Origin: Actinomycetes bacterium
GTDB taxonomy: Bacteria > Actinomycetota > Actinomycetes > Actinomycetales > Actinomycetaceae
Assembly: GCA_023389315.1 (NCBI GenBank)
Contig: JAEWEQ010000057.1
Coordinates: 1 to 32,810 of the forward strand
Reading direction: 5' to 3'
Length of the DNA stretch: 32,810 bases
Shown here: positions 29,710 to 32,810 of the stretch, piece after piece
Numbering within the stretch: the first letter of the stretch is position 1
Layout: every line of letters begins with the position of its first letter
Program-made: the position numbers and the translations under genes
Notes under the pieces: generated by a model
The model's database searches: none
What the model was told of the DNA's origin: nothing
What the model saw: only the letters and a program-made list of their open reading frames with translations

Positions 29710-32700
29710 CTATTGTTGCATGGTCTTGCGCGCTGAGGGTACCCGGCGCAGTAACGTCGCCAGATGAATCCCGTCGCGTCCAGCCAACTGCTGGGCTTGG
29801 GTGCGGCAAGAGAACCCGTCGGCTAGGTAAATTGCGCTCGGTTGGGATTCTAAAGCGGGCAGCAGGGAGCGCTGCGCCACCTTCACCGAGGTTTCGTAGT
29901 GGCCCTTTTCCATCCCAAAGTTCCCTGCCAGGCCGCAGCAGCCGGCAAGTTCGGTGAGCTGAGCTCCGGCTTCCCGCAATAGTTTACGGTCTGCTGCCCA
30001 GCCCATCACCGAGTAGTGGTGGCAGTGCGGTTGGGCGATGATTTCCACGCCGCTTAAATCCGGCAGCCAGTCGCGCTGCGCCGGCCCCACCGGCGCGGGC
30101 GCGGTGAGTAATTCCGCCAGGGTCATGGTTTGACGCACCACTGCCGCCACCTGCGGGTGGTTCACGCCCAGATCCTTGAGGTCGTCGCGCAGCACCGCGG
30201 TGCACGAGGGCTCCACCCCAACAATGGGAATCCCCGCAGCCGCGAGCGGCCCGAGAATTTCCACTAAGTGAGTTAAACGTTTACGGGCGGCGGGCAGTTG
30301 CCCGGTGGTGATCCAGGTCAGACCGCAGCACACGTCCTCGGGCGGCAGTAGCGGCGTGTAGCCAGCGGCGATGAGCACTTGCACGAGGTCGTATGCGCCC
30401 TGATCGGACAGGGTGTTAGAGAAGGAGTCGGTGAAGACCACCACGTAGCGCGGGTGGTCGTGTGCGCCGGTGTTGGTAGCGTAGTGCGGGGTTGCCGCGC
30501 TTGCGCGCAGCGCGGTGGTTTCGTGTCCCGCGGCACCTACTCCCGCGCAGCCCAGATCAGCCGGTGCCCGCTTCAACAGGCCCCGGCGTGCCGCCCGCGC
30601 GGTGAACCGATGCCCTTGCAGAGCGGGCATTTGACGGCGCGGGTCAATCCCCGCAATCTTGAACGCGGCCCGGCGCAGCGGATCCACGCGCATCACCTGG
30701 TTGGCGATCGCCGCCGCCCCCGGGATGGAAGCTGACAGCGTGGTCCAGCGCGGCAGCCAGCCCAATAGATAGTGCGACAGCGGGCGTACTTTCCCACGGT
30801 AGCGCCGGAAAATCGCTTCGGAGCGGTACTTCGCCATGTCTATTCCCGCCGGGCAGTCCGCCGAACACGCCTTGCACGCCAAGCACAGGTCGAGGGCGCG
30901 CGCCACGCGCGGGTCATCCCAACTGGAGATCAATCCCCCGTTAGTGAGTTCTTCCAAGATGCGGGCTCGTCCGCGAGTGGAGTCCACTTCTTCACCGCTG
31001 GCGTGGAAGGACGGACACATGAACCCGCCCGCCCCGGACAGGTCGGCGCGGCACTTGGACACCCCGGTGCAGCGGTGCACAGCGGTGGTGAAATCCCCGT
31101 GATCCTCCCCGAATTCGAATCCTCCATCGGCGAGGACGGGTCGCGCGGCGGGACGACGCAGGTTCGCTTCCAGCGGGGCGGGGTGGTACCCCCAGCCCTC
31201 GCCGTCGTCGGCTTCCGGCTCCGCGCCGCCTCTCACCTTCGCAGTCGCGCTGTTTCCTCCCATTCGCGCGCTCGCCACCCCCGGTATCGAAAGGCGCGCG
31301 CTGCTTTTCCCTGCCGCTGTGCCACTATCCCCCACCTGGGGGCCCTGCTCCCCCGCCTCACGCCGGGGGGCGGGCTGCGTCAGGACCCCGGGGTTCATCA
31401 GGTTATGGGGGTCGAAGATTGCTTTCACTTCCGCAAACAGTTCCAACATTCGCGCCGAGTACATGTACTGCAATAGTTCTGAGCGCGACCGCCCGTCGCC
31501 GTGTTCACCGGACATAGATCCGCGGTAGCGGCCCAGCAGTTTCGCCGACGCAATCAGGAACTCTTTGGACTTACCCACCCCGGCGGCTGACCCCAGTGGC
31601 ATGTCGAGGCGCACGTGCACGCACCCGTCCCCGAAGTGGCCGTATAGGAGCCCGTCTATACCGTGCTCGCGCATGAGGGAGCTGAAATCACGCAGGTAGT
31701 CGCCCAAGTTTTCCGGCGGCACGGCGGCGTCTTCCCACCCCGGCCAAGCCTGCTCGTTACCACCCACGGGGTGACCGTCCTCGTCCAATTGCACGGGGGT
31801 GCGACCGCCCAGCCCAGCCCCGTCGGCACGGATGCGCCACAGGCGGGCGGCGTCCTCCCCAGGTGGGTAGATGGCGACCGCGTCAGAGTTCGCTGCCGCC
31901 GCCATTTCACGGGCGCGCGCCAAGGCATCATCCAGGTCTCGGCCCCCGATTTCGCACATCAGCCATCCTTGTCCGGCGGGCAGTTCCGGGACTGCTCCGG
32001 GACCGTGATGAGCACGCACCACGTCCACCAGGCGCGAATCTAGGCCTTCGACGGCGAGCGGTTTATGCGGTAGTAGAGCTGGCACGTCGTAGCCGGCGGC
32101 CACCATATCGGGGTAGCCGATGGCGACCAGCACCGGGGCGGTGGGGACGGGGACCAGTCGCACGGTGACTTCGAGAACGGTCGCCAGCGTGCCTTCGCTG
32201 CCGACCATTAGGGCGGCCAGGTTGCGGTGGTTTTCCGGTAGTGCGTATTCCAGTGAGTAGCCAGACACTTGGCGGGAGAAGCGTCCCATTTGAGTGCGGA
32301 TAGTCTCTAGGTTGGCGTCGACCAGGCGGGTGAGCTGTTGAAGTGGTGCGGCGCCCGTATCTGCTCCCTTGTGTGCGGCGAGCGTTTCGGTACCGGTGGC
32401 GGTGGCCCGATAGTGTCGGCCCATCCCGTCTACCACTTCTAGCGCGAGGACGTTTTCCGCGGTTTTCCCCCAGGCTAAGGCGTGCGGCCCACAAGCGTTG
32501 TTGCCTACCATGCCGCCGATGGTGCAGCGGTTTTGGGTGGACGGATCGGGCCCGAATCGCAGTCCGTGCGGGGCGGCCGCGGCCTGTAGTGTGGCTTCCA
32601 CGCAGCCGGGTTCAACCACCGCGGTTTGGGTTTGCGGGTCGATAGAAAGCACGCGGTTCATGTGCCGCTGGAAGTCGACCACCAGGCCCGGCCCGATGGC

Positions 32701-32810
32701 GTTTCCCGCGCAGGACGTTCCAGCCCCGCGTGCGGTGATGGGGATCCCCAGTTCCCGACAGGCGGCGAGGGCGGTCAGCGCGTCGTCCTTATCAATGGGC
32801 GCGAATACCG
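29710..32810 (-). CDS. FAD/Fe-S oxidoreductase of the D-lactate / D-2-hydroxyglutarate dehydrogenase type (5' partial)
   Basis: At least 1033 residues; the true start lies beyond the right edge. The frame runs through the edge with the FAD-domain sequence ARGAGTSCAGNAIGPGLVVD, so the GTG at 32682 is internal. Order: FAD_binding_4 (PCMH) domain, FAD-linked oxidase C-terminal domain (GSMSGEHGDGRSRSELL), a roughly 60-residue low-complexity insert, iron-sulfur segments (CTGVSKCRADL; CLACKACSADCPAG), and two CCG cysteine-rich domains (CCGLTWITTG; CCGLAGNFGMEKGHYE). This is the GlcD-plus-GlpC fusion layout of E. coli YdiJ and Dld3-like enzymes, which oxidise D-2-hydroxyacids and pass electrons to quinones or Fe-S carriers. 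The exact substrate is not readable. The RAMA-domain gene follows by 32 bp. Confidence 0.88.
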   Translation of the reverse strand, partial: VFAPIDKDDALTALAACRELGIPITARGAGTSCAGNAIGPGLVVDFQRHMNRVLSIDPQTQTAVVEPGCVEATLQAAAAPHGLRFGPDPSTQNRCTIGGMVGNNACGPHALAWGKTAENVLALEVVDGMGRHYRATATGTETLAAHKGADTGAAPLQQLTRLVDANLETIRTQMGRFSRQVSGYSLEYALPENHRNLAALMVGSEGTLATVLEVTVRLVPVPTAPVLVAIGYPDMVAAGYDVPALLPHKPLAVEGLDSRLVDVVRAHHGPGAVPELPAGQGWLMCEIGGRDLDDALARAREMAAAANSDAVAIYPPGEDAARLWRIRADGAGLGGRTPVQLDEDGHPVGGNEQAWPGWEDAAVPPENLGDYLRDFSSLMREHGIDGLLYGHFGDGCVHVRLDMPLGSAAGVGKSKEFLIASAKLLGRYRGSMSGEHGDGRSRSELLQYMYSARMLELFAEVKAIFDPHNLMNPGVLTQPAPRREAGEQGPQVGDSGTAAGKSSARLSIPGVASARMGGNSATAKVRGGAEPEADDGEGWGYHPAPLEANLRRPAARPVLADGGFEFGEDHGDFTTAVHRCTGVSKCRADLSGAGGFMCPSFHASGEEVDSTRGRARILEELTNGGLISSWDDPRVARALDLCLACKACSADCPAGIDMAKYRSEAIFRRYRGKVRPLSHYLLGWLPRWTTLSASIPGAAAIANQVMRVDPLRRAAFKIAGIDPRRQMPALQGHRFTARAARRGLLKRAPADLGCAGVGAAGHETTALRASAATPHYATNTGAHDHPRYVVVFTDSFSNTLSDQGAYDLVQVLIAAGYTPLLPPEDVCCGLTWITTGQLPAARKRLTHLVEILGPLAAAGIPIVGVEPSCTAVLRDDLKDLGVNHPQVAAVVRQTMTLAELLTAPAPVGPAQRDWLPDLSGVEIIAQPHCHHYSVMGWAADRKLLREAGAQLTELAGCCGLAGNFGMEKGHYETSVKVAQRSLLPALESQPSAIYLADGFSCRTQAQQLAGRDGIHLATLLRRVPSARKTMQQ

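Noticed and set aside
1096..32452. Chi-like or KOPS role for CGAGGACG
   Set aside because: Both words are normally strand-skewed along a replichore; here the two orientations are about equal (16 and 18) in a 33-kb stretch.
32682..32682. GTG at 32682 as the start of the FAD/Fe-S oxidoreductase
   Set aside because: The frame continues upstream to the window edge with typical FAD-domain sequence, so this codon is an internal valine and the gene is cut by the edge.
1..32810. tRNA genes, CRISPR arrays, insertion sequences, phage or toxin-antitoxin genes
   Set aside because: None of the expected signatures (T-arm consensus with acceptor pairing, regular spaced repeats, transposase or integrase motifs) was seen on either strand.

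Overview
The window looks like chromosomal core DNA from an Actinomycetota bacterium, probably an Actinomycetaceae-like lineage. GC is above 60% by eye. Actinobacterial hallmarks are the BldC regulator next to the 32-residue ribosomal protein bS22, radA next to disA, and the order ppa-dacB-tilS-hpt-ftsH-folE-folP-folBK-DUF3180. No rRNA, tRNA, CRISPR array, insertion sequence, prophage or complete mobile element was seen.

Layout. 3-1062: the end of menA (menaquinone synthesis) and a small PLDc_N-type membrane protein. 1091-4700, all minus strand: a GH20 hexosaminidase, an unrecognised polytopic membrane protein, a histidine phosphatase, bS22 and BldC. 4972-7199: a KtrB/KtrA potassium uptake pair. 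7314-8324 (minus): a CPBP membrane protease. 8481-11029: radA and disA (the c-di-AMP synthase). 11095-21382 (minus): one long housekeeping run from dacB through tilS, hpt, ftsH and the folate genes to DUF3180 and a basic-tailed membrane protein. 21486-21980: divergent ppa. 22211-23617 (minus): a secreted NlpC/P60 wall hydrolase. 24090-26509: metY-metX (methionine from O-acetylhomoserine) behind a long leader. 26767-27915: an alpha/beta hydrolase. 28076-29677 (minus): an acidic RAMA-domain protein. 29710 to the right edge (minus): a large FAD/Fe-S oxidoreductase cut by the window end.

Functional links. folE, folP and the folB-folK fusion are three consecutive genes covering four steps of dihydropteroate synthesis. 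metX makes O-acetylhomoserine, which metY sulfhydrylates. DisA makes c-di-AMP, a known regulator of Ktr/Trk potassium uptake in other bacteria, and a KtrAB pair lies nearby.

Least ordinary signals. (1) The octamer CGAGGACG occurs about 34 times on the two strands together, roughly once per kilobase, about 15 times the composition expectation, without strand skew; it is also present between genes and twice as an inverted pair. This resembles a DNA uptake sequence or another genome-wide recognition word. (2) The metY-metX leader has a promoter, a leaderless Met-Cys-containing mini-ORF that stops at the foot of a hairpin, and a second hairpin that hides the metY ribosome-binding site. (3) Three 71-72 bp tandem repeats begin inside the last codons of metX. 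(4) The RAMA-domain protein has an N-terminal region that looks like a nuclease fold lacking the catalytic lysine. Counts were made by eye and should be recomputed.
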